This document shows positions 12,240 to 23,623 of a stretch of 64,000 bases of DNA, one piece after another. The notes beneath the pieces were generated by a model. That model saw only the letters and a list, made by a program, of their open reading frames with translations, had not been told where the DNA came from and ran no database searches. A program made the translations under genes and the position numbers. Source of the DNA: Nemertoderma westbladi (lineage: Eukaryota > Xenacoelomorpha > Nemertodermatida > Nemertodermatidae); contig JAUCBJ010001457.1 of NCBI GenBank assembly GCA_032718475.1, positions 1 through 64,000 of the forward strand. Direction: 5' to 3'. Position 1 is the stretch's first letter, and each line of letters begins with the position of its first letter.

Positions 12240-13981
12240 TACAACCGCAATTGAAATTTAAAGGGGACACTGTTGTCGATGATTGTACTAAGTCCAAAAT
12301 TTTATCTCAGGTTTTTTCTGAAAACTTTACATTAGATAATGACACTTTACCTATTTTTAATCATAGAGTGCCTAATAATATTAGTAAATCAACAATCAAT
12401 TTGTCTCCCTTAAACGTGTATACTATACTTCGTAAAATTGATGCGAAAGTGAGTAATACTCCAGATGGTTTACCTAGCTTCATGTATTCTAAGTTAGCTC
12501 GTTGTTTATGTAGTCCGTTGTCTGTTATATTTAATGTCTCGTTTGTCACTCATGCTTTACCTACTGTGTGGTTAACTGCAAATTTTGTGCCGATATTTAA
12601 GAAGGGCAACCCCACTGACCCATACAATTACCGCCCAGTTTCACTTACCTGTGTAGTGTGCAAGCTAATGGAACTCTGTGTTAAATCCGAACTAGCTGAT
12701 TACTTACGAACGAATAAAATTATAACGAAGGCGCAACACGGATTCATGAAACGTCGATCCACATGCACCTAGCTTTTAACCTGTTCAAACGAATGGTTTA
12801 AGGTATTTAGACTTTCGCCATAAAGTTGATGTGGTGTACATTGACTTAGCCAAAGCATTCGATTCGGTTGTGCACAATAAATTGATCAACAAATTAGCTA
12901 GTTACGGAATTACTGGTAACTTATTACTTTGGATTGGTGCGTTCCTTAGTGATCGTAGACAATGTGTAGTTGTTGGTAATAGTACCTCGGAATTTGTAAA
13001 GGTTATATCTGGTACTGTACAAGGCAGTGTACTGGGGCCGCTATTGTTCCTGCTACTGTATATGTAAACGATCTTCCTGCACAACTAGAAAACGTTTCCT
13101 GTGATCTATTTGCAGATGACTTAAAAATACACGCGTGTTCATCTGATAGCGATTTGCTTCACGCAGCACTTCGTAGTCTGGAGAAGTGGACAGCCGAATG
13201 GCAACTTACTATAGCGGCTCACAAGTGCACTGTAGTTCATTTTGGTGGTAAACAAATAGATGTCCCGGAACAATATTTTCTTAAAGGTATGTTACTTAAG
13301 CCCGATACAGAATGTAGAGATTTAGGCGTAACTTTTAGCGATAATTTAAAATTCGATCGACATTGTAAAGTTCAAGCTGCTAAAGGTTTTAAGATCGCAA
13401 ATTTAATTTTTAGGTGCTTCCATACCAGTAATGTAAAAGCTTTATTAACGGCATATAAAGCGTACGTTCGGCCGCTGGTAGAATATTGTACTCCCGTATG
13501 GTCCCCTTTCCAACTGGGCTCCATTGATCTGATCGAAAGAGTCCAGCGTTATTTCACGCGTAGGTTATTTGCTCGATGCCGACTAGGTAATATAACCTAC
13601 ACGGAGCGTTTGCAGTTTTTGGACTTACAACCTCTAGAAGTCCGTAGGTTAATTTTCGATTTAAAAATGACATACTCCATTATTCACAATTGTGTTGATT
13701 TGGATTTTGATTCCTTTTTCACTGGTGCGAGTACACTTAACACAAGAGGTCATAATTTTAAACTGTTTCAATATCGCGCTAGACTCCAAATTACTAAATT
13801 TCGTTTTAGTAACCGAGTTGTTTCAATTTGGAATAATTTATCGGATGACATAGTGAACTCATCCAACAAAAATATTTTTACGTCTAGATTGAAGGAGGCA
13901 AATCTACTAACCTATTGTAAATTTAATCGATTGTTATTATTTAATACTTCAATTTTATTTTAATTTAATTTAATTTAATAT
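12240..13981 (+). mobile_element. 5'-truncated, broken non-LTR retrotransposon (CR1/Jockey-like reverse transcriptase)
   Basis: The translation has the order of reverse transcriptase motifs: F-K-K-G followed by Y-N-Y-R-P-V-S-L-T (about 12595-12645), H-G-F-M-K-R-R-S (to 12763), Y-I-D-L-A-K-A-F-D-S-V (12835-12870), G-T-V-Q-G-S-V-L-G-P-L-L-F (13010-13050), F-A-D-D as the catalytic box (13109-13120), then a long C-terminal region with the usual T-A-Y-K-A-Y-V-R-P-L-V-E-Y block. No endonuclease is present: the copy starts inside the polymerase next to the satellite. It is dead: an in-frame TAG at 12770-12772, a frameshift near 12800 and another near 13055. The 3' end has a TTTAA-type microsatellite (13957-13981), as in CR1/L2-like tails. 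Clade assignment is tentative. Confidence 0.85.
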
Positions 13982-14351
13982 CAATATTTTTAGACAATGA
14001 TATTGAATTACCCTGTATTTTTATACTGTATATATGTATTTAATTTTTTAGACTGGGCAAGTTTTACTGGACTGCCAAGTCGATTTTAATGTATGTTGTC
14101 TTACTAGATATATTTTACTGGACTGCATAGACGTTGGAAATCAAATTTTCTTACTGTAGGCTAATTTTATTATGTCAAATTCATTTCTTAATGTATGTTT
14201 TTATGTCACACTAATGTTTTTACTGCATATTTTTTTAGACTGAGACTATTCATGCAATATTGTTAGTTGTCGGTATTGTACATGGCTGCATGGATTAATA
14301 TTAAGTTGTAGATATTTAGTGTTGTCTTTCACCTATTAGTGTTAATTTTTA
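13982..14351. other. AT-rich stretch after the retrotransposon
   Basis: No gene. Contains a short repeated phrase (TTTTACTGGACTG at about 14062 and 14112). It could be 3' UTR of the upstream retrotransposon or unrelated DNA; it stops where the 3-kb repeat begins. Confidence 0.4.
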
Positions 14352-15807
14352 ACCTTGGTGGGATAAATATTTCTCCATTTGACGCAACACCGCCGCGGCC
14401 GCTATGAGGGAGGTGAATACCGCGGCCGCTCCTAAAGCCGCAGGCCATCGCTAACTATATAGGTTAACTTGGGATTCTGGGGGACTTTTCGATGAAGGAA
14501 CTGACCAAATTTTTTTATTTTCTCACCAGGGGAGCGGCTCGGAATTCTAAGATATTAGCAACTCTAACATTATTAAATCTAACCCTTCGACGGACACGGC
14601 GGACAAAAAACCGTCATTTTTTCGACAATTTTAAAATTTTTTTGAAAGGCGCTCTACAGTGGCTCGAAAAAACCCTAGGTTATTGCTTAGCCGACGCCGG
14701 GATACGATAGAAGGGATTAATTAGTGAATTCGTTTTTTTTTTCAAAAAAGATTACCACGCCTTTTTTCCGAAAATGTCCGTCAAAGTTGAAAAAACGGAC
14801 AAAATGACTTTGCGGGATCCGCTATAACTCGGCTAATATTAATCGTACGGGGACGAAAGTAACGCGGTTGGAAAGGGGAAGAGTGGTACTACCTTCGTAT
14901 CGAATGGGGGTAAGATATTTATTAAAATTGCGGGTGGAAAAAGGGGCTGTAAATTTGTACGTTTTTGTCCGTCTTTTTTGGAAAACTTATTTCCGAAATG
15001 TTTAATTCGACAACGCGGGTAGGAATCCACTAATTATTTTATGAAACTCGTAGAAGACCATTGGGGCTACGTTCCTATCGAATGGGGGTACAAAAAATAT
15101 GTCGGCAATAGGGGCCAAAAAGGGCCACAATTTGTAAAGTAGTTTTTATCGAATAATTTTTTATTTTTAACTTTAGTTAGTTAAGGTACATTCTATACAG
15201 TCAATATCCATACGGGGAATTCAAATATGTTATCGGTTTTGCTCCAAGGATGATATTAAAAAAATGAGGGCCAAAATTATAATTTCGAGCTTCAAACTCG
15301 CTTCGCGGGAAATCGTCTAGCTCGAAAACTACTTAACTTACGGGAGATTTGTTTACACAGACTTATAGTGCGTTAAATTATCTATCTAACAGCGTTAATC
15401 ACAGCGCCGGAGGTATTATAAAACTGGAGCGGCAGGCGATCGTGTGAAATATAATATTTATAAAAAGGGACGAAAAAATTTTTTTTTTAACAAATCGCTA
15501 CTCCATTATAGTTTAGCGTATTGCGCCAAAAGTACCTGTAAAAAGTATCAAATTAACTCCGCTATCTTTTATCTTAACATATATCATTAAAATTACGAAT
15601 TTTAAGGGTCGAAAAATATCGCGTTATTTTGGCCCTTTTTTTAAATTTTTTTGGGGCCAAAAATAACCCCTTCTCAAAAGATTAAGAAAAAAATTACGGC
15701 AAAGAATATACCAATTTTATTGAATTTGGACCACCAGAACCGAAGTTAGAGCGATTTTAGTGAAAAAATAAAAATAATTTTTTTTGCAAAAAATTTAAGA
15801 ATGGTCA

Positions 15808-15880
15808 GGTCAATATTGGATTTCGAACCCGCGAACTTAGGTTTCATTAACGTGATTGATAACCACTAGACTATGTGACC
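15808..15880 (-). other. tRNA-like sequence in the 3-kb repeat (copy 1)
   Basis: On the minus strand this 73-base stretch has a perfect A-box form (TAGTCTAGTGG) and a B-box form (GGGTTCGAAATCC) at tRNA spacing. The outer five acceptor pairs (GGTCA with TGACC) are possible, but the rest of the acceptor and the anticodon arm do not fold well. It is more likely a tRNA-derived repeat head or tRNA pseudogene than a working tRNA. Confidence 0.6.
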
Positions 15881-16738
15881 AAGTGAATTTGAAATTTTCG
15901 ACTGACTATTTTAAAACTTCAATAACTTCGGTTCTACTGGGCCGTTTGATCTGAAACTTTTTTCATTGGATAGAGGATAGATTGTAGTGTGTGAAATAGG
16001 ATACAACTTGGGAAAAGACGCATGTGCACTTAGTGCAAAATGCACTTAAATAGTGAACATTTTTTCGATATTTCAAACACTGTTATTTCCAGTTCTATTC
16101 ATCGTAGAATGTTATTTTTTGGATTAAAATGTAGTTTGGAGTGATTTCTAACTATAATCGTAACATTTGTTTAACTTTTTATGTCTATAAAGTGACTTAA
16201 AAATGTCCATGAAAATGGTCCAAAATCGCAAATCCAGATTTATTAAATTGGATTTTTGAGACTTTTAGCGACTGACACTTGATCATACACCATCGTAGAT
16301 CGGTAGAGGATAAACATAAGTTTGTTAAATAAGAGCCACCATTACGATCTGCTAAAGTGTATTTGTACAAATAAGTGTGCAAAAGTGCAAATTTTTTAAT
16401 AAGGTCAAATTATATAGTATTGGGTTCTTTTCTTTGCAGATACTTTATTTTCATATTAATATGTTGTTTGAACCTTACTGAGCGCCTTCCTGGGATATGC
16501 GTACAAATAACCGGCCCTTATGAGGCTTCGATTGGGTAAATTAATAAAACATAAGGTTTGTATAGTATAATATTCTAAAAACCAGTGTGATATTAAATGC
16601 ACTTTAAATAATAAATAGAAATCAAATAACAATTGGACCACACAATTAAAAACTCGCACAATTTTGTACTTATTATATCGCTTCAAATTAATTCAACAGT
16701 GGATATTTGGTGGAAGGGGGAAGTTACAGTGTGCATTC

Positions 16739-16787
16739 GGGGGAAGTTTGGTGAACTGCATTTATGCAGTGAATCAAAACTTCCCCC
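16739..16787. repeat. Bipartite hairpin in the 3-kb repeat (copy 1)
   Basis: An outer stem starting GGGGGAAGTTTG pairs with its complement ending CTTCCCCC, with one mismatch in this copy. An inner stem ACTGCA-TTTA-TGCAGT closes the top, separated by a small internal loop with possible tandem G-A pairs. Two other copies exist at 39727-39774 and 42746-42794. Confidence 0.8.
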
Positions 16788-17396
16788 TTTGATATATCAT
16801 ATACTTAAGACATGCTAGGGTGACGGGGAAATATTTGTTACTGTCACACTTTGCTTCCATTTATCCTATCCTTTATTATTACCCCAGTCAGATAAGAGAT
16901 AATAAATCAGTAAAAACTAAACTAAACTGTCTTTCATGCAAACAAATTTCTAACTAAAGACGGGTGAATGACCATGACCATGGAAATAATTTTAAATATA
17001 ATTGTATATCAACTATTTGGGGAGGCTTCCAAGTTAAACCCGAAAACAATTATTTTGTTACATATATACTGTAGTAAATAACGTTGTATGTTCTTCTTCC
17101 TCTCATAATAAAATATAAATGAAATATCTCAGATAGCTATGCCCTGTAACATTTAACAACCAAAATATTTAAGTGTGAAAAGTGTAGGCCTACCACACTC
17201 CGCCCAAACAACCGCAAACGCATAGCCAACAAATTTAACAAAAGGTTACATACATGTTGGGTTCATGACGAGATGAGTGAAAATTGATCGCGTAATATAA
17301 AGTAAAAAATTAAGAGACGGGCTGGCTCTCCTCCACTTTCTTACCCAATGGATATGTTGTTGTAATAATCTAATATTGGGGCGGCTTTCTCTCGGT

Positions 17397-18585
17397 GATT
17401 TTCTCCCTCTATTAATAATTTTATAATATATGAGGTGTTAATAATAAAAAATAAATAAATTGCATTTAACATTTCAGTGGCTGACAGTTTACAGTCAGAC
17501 AACAGACAGTAAGCTATTCTACATACCAGTCTGCCGGTACCGGTACTGCATTTCAGTATTTGGTAGGTACCGGTTAATTTCACCGTTTTACTGACTCACT
17601 GATTTAGGATGACAGGGAGTATACCCTATAGGGTGGTAATTTTCATCCGGCTGTTCAATTTTAATGCCGTTTGGGTACCATTGGGTGTCGGTTTGGTGCG
17701 TTTGGGTGCCGATTGGCTGATTGGGTGCGCTTGGCTGCTTGGCTGTTTGGGTAATGAGTCATACTGGCCTACAGCAGTACAGCTATAAAATGTATACTGT
17801 TAGAATATCCTATTAATGCTCTAGGCCTAGGCTATTCAGTTAGTACAAAAATGAATGATTAATTAATTAATTGCTGACAAACAGTGTTTATGTTGATCAA
17901 GAAAATATCGGGCAAAGTAACAGTCCCAAAAGGCAAAGTAAAGTAGCCCAATTTTAAAGTAAATTTAACTAATTAAACCTAAAAAAAACCTATTTTTGAT
18001 GAAATTTTCAAAAGTAGGTGATTTAAAAAAACCTAAAAAAAACCTAGGTGCTGGGTAAAGTACAAAGTAGGCCTAGGTTATTACTTGTTGGTTTAACAAT
18101 TACGGAAGTGCGTTAAAAATTGCATTAGCTGTTAAAAAAAATGCTGCTGCTGCTAAACAGGGACAGATACAGCCAACAGCAGCAGTAGGCAGGTAGGCCT
18201 ACTGACTTTGGCAGACTATGGTTACACTATTACACTCCTTCAAAATTTAAATTGCATTGGTGCGGTGCTCTTCAAAATTGTTTCAATGTGTGGCGTGCTT
18301 AAAAATTTCGTTGGCGCGGGGTTTGTTTTGAAATTGCATCGGTGCGCGGCGCACATAAATATCAGAATATTGGTCGGCGCGCTATCCGGCGCACTTTTTG
18401 GATGGATTCCATAAAGCTGTAAGGCTGTAAGGGCCTAGTTAGACACAAAATTCCAATACTGGTCAGCCGGTAGCCTTTTTCTACTCCCAGTATTTTTACA
18501 TGACAGTGACAATCTTACAAACACAAACAGTACCGGTACAGGGTACAACACCTTTAGGTTGGATACATGGAGGTAGAATTATATG
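17397..18585. other. Intergenic DNA with degenerate short repeats
   Basis: No supported gene. The segment 17655-17760 is a run of related TTTGGGTG/TTGGCTG phrases partly matching the 32-bp satellite. The segment 18236-18400 is a loose repeat rich in AATTGCATTGGTGCG and TTGGCGCG. Three TAGGCCTA octamers occur here (17822, 18068, 18194). Confidence 0.55.
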
Positions 18586-18712
18586 TCAGATGCCGTCCGA
18601 TCCGATCCGATCCGATCCGATGCAATTCAGCAATTATTCTAGCTACAACTGTCAGACTGCAGACTGTACAAGCCTAGCTGCTTAGGCCTACTTCTGTTTT
18701 GCCTATCACAGT
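18586..18712. repeat. Left arm of a long inverted repeat with a pentamer tract
   Basis: Reverse complement of 21848-21974 with few differences. Both arms carry a CCGAT/ATCGG pentamer tract of about four to five units, then AGCTACAACTGTCAGACTGC, then a TAGGCCTA-containing block and GGCAAAAC at the inner end. The arms face each other across about 3.1 kb and could be the termini of a composite element. Confidence 0.8.
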
Positions 18713-20654
18713 TTCTCTAACAGTCTAACGCAATATCCCTTTAAATGAATATCAGAATATTCCACCTATCTTTGCGGTGTTTTATTTAATTAATATAGGG
18801 CATAATAAATTAGTAGAGGAGCTAGATCTGAAAACTGATTATACCGCGGTTATACGGCGCCTACACTTTTCTTTACTGCAATGAAAGCCGGTGTATAGCT
18901 GTATAGTACCCGGCTGCGTAGGGTTCCAGGACGAAGGTCAGAAAAAAAGCACTACTGCATGGCCACTTTTCGACCGTCGACACAAAGCCGCTACGAAGTT
19001 ATTATGGGACAGGATGGTGATGCTCGGTAGACAGTGGCGGTTCTAGGGGGGGGGGGGGGCAAGGGGGCATCTGCCCCTCCCCAGGTATCTTGGGGGGGGG
19101 GGGGGGGGGTTACCCCCTCCCTAGCGAAAGGTAATGTGGTAAATCCGTACCAGTGGGTACCGACTTGCTCGAAAACAGACCTCTCTGGGAAAAGACTTCT
19201 ATTTTTTTTCAAAATTTAGTTACTACCCGGAGATATCCATTATAAAACACTCTGATATTTTTGTAAAATTCTGGAACTTTGGGAATTCGGGAAAAAATCG
19301 GGAAATTTTCTTCAAAGTATAATAATTTTTTTTAATGTTTCCTTTTGTTTATTTTTTTTTCATTAGGGGCTGCGACGAACTGTAGCTTGTTTCCGAAACG
19401 TGCAGTGGCGTGCAGAAGGGGGGGGGGGGGGGGGGGGCACCCTCCAAGGGGCGCCAAAATTTGAGCAGTAGTGGCATCATAGCCAGCTGATAGTATAATG
19501 GTGGTTCCAAGTTTAGCTTATTGATGCTAGACATTTAGCCCATCCAACATACAAACATAGTAGTTTGGTTCTGTATTGGTTGCATAGCCTTTCAGCACTG
19601 CCCACATTGCACATGTGAAGGTGTCACAGGTGAGAAGGTAGATGTCTCCTGCGATTGGTCCATGGTATGGTCACTGGAAATATCTCCATTGGTAAGTTCA
19701 GTGGCATGTGCAAGTTCATGCAGGGCATGTGCATGTGGTTGGGTTAATTAACATAGTCCTGTGGTCGGTTAGTTATAATAAATATAAAAAAAAATATATA
19801 AATGATAAAGGTCCGCTTTTCAAAAATGTGCCCTACCCCACTCCAGACTGCCAGATGCTCCCTACGTCCATGCTACAGGTAAAGCTAGTAATTGGCTTGG
19901 AGGAGGGAGGGGGAACTGGAGGTACGTCGTACACCCTCCAACGAAATTGTTTATACTAATTAGTGTTTGATAATTTTTTAAATATTTCAAAAAATATTCG
20001 TTCTAGAACATTATTTTTTTAAAATAAAATAGCTAGTCATGTTCTGGTATATTTCAAAAAATAAATTCAAAAACTTAACTAAGATAGTATATTAAATTTG
20101 GTCTTTCTGACTATCCGACAATCTGTCCGTCATATATAAGAAAAGGTTCAGTTTAGTTTAATACCTGGAGTATACTACCCCCCCCCCCCCCCCCCCCCAT
20201 AGAGTTTCGTGGAGCTATACTTACCATGGAGGGAGCTATAGAGTTTCGATAAAGCTGTAAAGTTTCCCCCAGGATAATAATAATAATTTTATAATGGCTT
20301 TAATTAACCTAATCTTACTTAAAAATCATGACAACTAAATTATTGTTTAACAAATACATTTCAACGGATACAATAAATTTGTTAAATACACTCTAATTAT
20401 ATTGCCGCAAAGGAACAACAGATATCAAGAGAGAGACTTTCAGTCTGGATTTCCGCATAGAAAAATAGTTTTACAATAATTAGTATTAATTATTATGGGT
20501 AGAATGTATTCGAATATTTCAAGTGATTATTTAAATGAAACGTTGCAAATTATGACTACAACACTGTTGATAACGGTTATAAGATAAGATAGTCCCTATA
20601 CCATGTTATGTAGCAATCATAATAATAATCAGATTACACATCTTTCCTTTAGGA
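18713..20654. other. Gene-free interior with G and C homopolymer runs
   Basis: No coding region. Holds G runs of about 14, 18 and 20 bases (19046-19059, 19092-19109, 19418-19437) and a C run (20178-20198). The remaining DNA is AT-rich. Confidence 0.6.
19032..19110. repeat. CAGTGGCGG plus G-run motif, possible transposon terminus
   Basis: CAGTGGCGGTTCTA leads straight into a 14-base G run, then GCAAGGGGGCATCTGCCCC, then an 18-base G run. A second case, CAGTGGCGTGCAGAA plus 20 G, lies at 19403-19437. This arrangement resembles ends of DNA transposons seen in many animal genomes, but I cannot name the family or find the partner end. Confidence 0.35.
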
Positions 20655-20867
20655 AACATAAATAGGTACAAGACCGTACACAACTGTTACATAATAGGTA
20701 CAAAATGTACGCAACTTGGTACATAATAGGTGTAAAAGGTACACACCTTGGTACATAATAAGTACAAAAGGTACACAACTTGGTACATAATAAGTACAAA
20801 AGGTACACAACTTGGTACAATAGGTACAAAAGTTACACAACTTGGTACATTGTAGGTACAAAACGGC
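20655..20867. repeat. Minisatellite of about 32 bp (6-7 units)
   Basis: Repeats of the form GGTACATAATAAGTACAAAA with GGTACACAACTT. Minus-strand open frames through it (V-P-S-C-V-P-F-V type) are a by-product. It abuts the 3' end of the DDX1 fragment. Confidence 0.85.
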
Positions 20868-21697
20868 GCCCGGGGCCGGGATACAATGGTGTACCCGGAA
20901 AGCAGATGCGCAGATAAACGGATAAATTCGGCGAAAATAAACATAATTTCAGCATTCTTTAAAGATACAGACAGACTGCGGGAATACAGGAATAACGGGA
21001 GTTTGCGTAAATTAGCGGGAATCTCGTAAGCTTTCCCGAGATCACTTCCGTTTTTACTGTACCAGTACCCAATTGTGCCCACATCCAGATCGATCCGATA
21101 ACCGATCACGTCGCCTAGTCCGTATGGTTGTCCATAGTCTGATAGTCGTCAAAACGCCGCCTGAAGCGCTTCTTACCGTTTCCTCCGAAGCGCTTCCGGT
21201 GCTCCAACCAACCCGACATGGCCCCTCGCACCTCGTCCTTTACCGTCGCCTCGTAATAGCTGAATAGTAACGACCGGATCCGACTATTCCTTAGTCGTCC
21301 GGGTACCGTGCAAACTCCTCTGGTCACGCGCATGACACAGCGACACAGCAATCCGTCCGGGGAGATGGCCAACTGGTCACCTCTATCGCTCTATCGAATG
21401 GGTTCAACTGAAATTTTGTAGGCCTAGTTCTTCCCCCCGATTTCCCATCGAGTTTTCCATCTCGGAGTTTGTACCGTAGAGTTTCATGGACCAGCTGTAC
21501 CGGTAGTATCGGGATACAGAATGCCCCGGCTGCCCGCTTCCCGTTTCCGCAGCCACCAGCACAGTCTCCACCGCCCAGGATCAGAGCTGCAGAGGGACAG
21601 CCTCACCCTGCAAGTTGGTCGGTAGACTCCATTCCAGGCCAGGACATCCAACGCACGTACAGACGTCCGATTTCCTTCTGAACACCAGTCTGACAGT
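20868..21697 (-). pseudogene. DDX1: DDX1 RNA helicase pseudogene fragment (N-terminal core and SPRY domain)
   Basis: Read on the minus strand across shifting frames, this follows the first 250-odd residues of ATP-dependent RNA helicase DDX1 in order. It starts with W-S-L-P-T-N-L-Q and G-E-A-V-P-L (Q-motif region, about 21610). Motif I has decayed from A-E-T-G-S-G-K-T-G to A-E-T-G-S-G-Q-P-G (about 21550). Then come F-Q-L-N-P-F-D-R (about 21400), the SPRY insert with I-S-P-D-G-L-L-C, Y-Y-E-A-T-V-K-D-E, F-G-G-N-G-K-K, Y-G-L-G-D-V-I-G-Y-R-I-D-L-D, K-N-G-S-D-L-G and L-K-N-A-E-I-M-F (about 20945). Several frameshifts break it; two are 8-bp duplications (near 21140 and 21390). No introns interrupt it, which suits a processed copy, and helicase motifs after the SPRY are absent. 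It lies between the two inverted repeats. Confidence 0.85.
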
Positions 21698-21847
21698 CAG
21701 CCACAGACCTACGAACGATCCCATACCAGCATACTGTGTACTGCAGTACTGCCATACCTGCATACTGCCATATAGGCCTACAGATATACAATAATGCAAT
21801 AGGCCAATAGTCATACTGCCAGACTGCGTTCAGCTGTTCAGTGTTAG

Positions 21848-21974
21848 GCAAAACAGAAGTACAGAAGTAGGCCTAAGCAGCTATAGGCTTGTACAGTCTG
21901 CAGTCTGACAGTTGTAGCTACAATAATTGCCGAAATGCATCGGATCGGATCGGATCGGATCGGACGGCATCTGA
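21848..21974. repeat. Right arm of the long inverted repeat
   Basis: Reverse complement of 18586-18712, including the GGATC-type pentamer tract at about 21942-21963. It starts about 150 bp upstream of the DDX1 fragment's 5' end (minus-strand sense). Confidence 0.8.
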
Positions 21975-22475
21975 CTATAAATGCACCCTAGGATACATGT
22001 TCCTACGCTGCAACAATTTAAGACAGATCTGTTATCTGTTGATTTTAGCTCATATATTAAATTTAACCGTATGTAATTGTAATTTGTACATTTAATTTTG
22101 TACAGTATCTATTTGATGTTTTTCTTTTTAATGAAATTTTTACTATAGGCCTACACTCGAACGCAACGGTCACATGTAAGCCAATCAGAAATCTGTGTCG
22201 TGTATTTTAAATAGTTGTTTTATATCATTGTTTTAATTTGCTTTGTGCCCGAGATGTCTCCTACATCTGAATAATATAATATATATAATATGTACAGTAC
22301 ATGACCGAACGTCAAATTGTCAAACGTAATCAGGATGGAATGTAACACTGTAACATAGTTCAGTAGTTATTACGTATTGAACGTAACCGCAATTATGTTA
22401 CATTGGATCCTCTATAACTATGTTACAGTTACATTCGATCTACAAATTACTAAGCCGAAGTCCGAATGTAACATT

Positions 22476-22853
22476 GCCATTTCTGCATTTAAAGGAGCAG
22501 GTTAGGTTACAGGCAGACAGGAGGAGAGGCGTGTTGGCGTTTGGAGAACCAATAAACGAAAGTTAACACATATGTTCAGTTCAGATGTTGCAAGATTATG
22601 CAGGTTACTTTTATTTAAAGGCTGAAAGGAGCAGGTTACGTTACAGACTTACAGAGGCGTGTTTGGGGGGAACCAAAACAATAAACGAAAGTTAACACTT
22701 AGGCCTAACACATGTTACAAGATTATGCAGGTTACTTAATTGGGTCTTTGTTTTGTACTCACCAAACGGTTTCTTCCTGTAAATAAACGAAGCATTTCAT
22801 CGGTAAGGCCTAACTCCTGAAATCAAAACACAACTGAAATAAATGTAGGCGTA
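22476..22853. repeat. Insertion with a direct duplication of about 125 bp
   Basis: AAAGGAGCAGGTTA...ACAATAAACGAAAGTTAACAC...AAGATTATGCAGGTTACTT occurs twice, starting at about 22491 and 22626. Related sequence in the opposite sense occurs at about 23110-23155 and 12131-12190 (ATTGTTTTGGTTAGAAAA...GTAACCTG), so it belongs to a dispersed family. Confidence 0.65.
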
Positions 22854-22929
22854 GATGTTACATTCGAGCGGTCCTACTAAAAACCGCACTTTACCGCAAC
22901 TACAGTAGTTGTTATTTTCAAGCAGCTGC

Positions 22930-23001
22930 ATGGTCTAGCTGTCTAGTGGCGAAATTCCTGGGCTTCCAATTAGGAGGCCCCTGTTCGATCCCTTGCTGCC
23001 T
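22930..23001 (+). other. tRNA-like sequence (left copy)
   Basis: A-box-like GTCTAGTGGCG and B-box-like TGTTCGATCCC about 40 bases apart, with a possible GGGCTTCC/GGAGGCCC stem between them. A complete cloverleaf is not convincing. Probably a pol III promoter head of a tRNA-derived repeat. Confidence 0.5.
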
Positions 23002-23387
23002 TCAGCCTTGGCCGTGTAGCACTGTTTTCTGTTCGTGCAGTGTTTTAAAACCGGTCATACGAATTACCCCAAACCAAAATACCCCGAAATCCTTGTTTTT
23101 CACTCTCGTGTATTGTTTTGGTTAGAAAAACTTGCCACTGTAACCTGCTCCTTTCCCTCGCTGCCTCGCCGTTTCTAAATATTGTAGGCTTATTTTGGGG
23201 TATATACCGCATACCGGTAATAGTTTAACCTTTTTCTGGTATTTTGAGACTATTTAGGGGTAGGCCTAATTAAGTACGACCCTAACAGTCTAATGTTAAC
23301 ATATAGCCTATTGGTTTTATATTGATCACATTACAGCATTAATTATAAATTTTGTCATTTTTAAAACACTGCAAAAACAGCGTTGTC

Positions 23388-23456
23388 TGGTCAAGGGATC
23401 GAACCAGGGCCTCCTACGTGGAAGCCTAAGGTTGTCACCACTACACCATGAGGCTG
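23388..23456 (-). other. tRNA-like sequence (right copy)
   Basis: On the minus strand TGGTGTAGTGGTGAC (A box) and GGTTCGATCCC (B box) flank a CTTCCACGTAGGAG stem-loop. It is the inverted counterpart of 22930-23001 and the better preserved of the two. Confidence 0.55.
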
Positions 23457-23623
23457 CTTGAAAATGACAATTAGTTGCGGTAAATTGCGGTTTTTAGTAG
23501 GACCCCATTCGAGCTTAGTAATTTGTAGATCAAATGTAACATAGGTATAGGATCCAATGTAACATAATTGAGGTTACGTTCGATTCATAAAAACTATGTT
23601 ACATTCGATCCTGATTACGTTTG

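Larger units (their letters stand above)
14352..17396. repeat. 3-kb dispersed repeat, copy 1
   Basis: Nearly identical to 40363-43394 in the same orientation, with differences every few tens of bases by eye and a few short indels. The shared unit begins ACCTTGGTGGG and ends TTTCTCTCGGT; the flanks differ completely on both sides. It contains two CCGCGGCCGC blocks near the start, a tRNA-like sequence (15808-15880) and a hairpin (16739-16787). It holds no protein-coding frame with family features. I see no terminal inverted repeats or target-site duplication, so it may be a large non-autonomous element or a segmental duplication. Confidence 0.9.
22321..23623. mobile_element. Inverted pair of tRNA-like repeats, with a nested insertion
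   Basis: The outer blocks 22321-22475 and 23516-23623 are inverted copies (tip CAAACGTAATCAGGAT). The inner blocks 22854-23050 and about 23345-23515 continue the match: CCTACTAAAAACCGCA, TTTTCAAGCAGC, a tRNA-like segment, then CAGTGTTTTAAAA. On the right the two blocks are contiguous; on the left 22476-22853 interrupts them. The simplest reading is two copies of one tRNA-headed element in opposite orientation, the left one carrying an insertion. Confidence 0.75.

Noticed and set aside
15808-15880. Functional tRNA gene
   Set aside because: Promoter boxes are good, but the anticodon arm and inner acceptor pairs do not fold, and the sequence is inside a dispersed repeat.
18208-18414. Hydrophobic 68-codon frame
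   Set aside because: Lies over a degenerate tandem repeat rich in TTGGCGCG and starts at a non-ATG codon.
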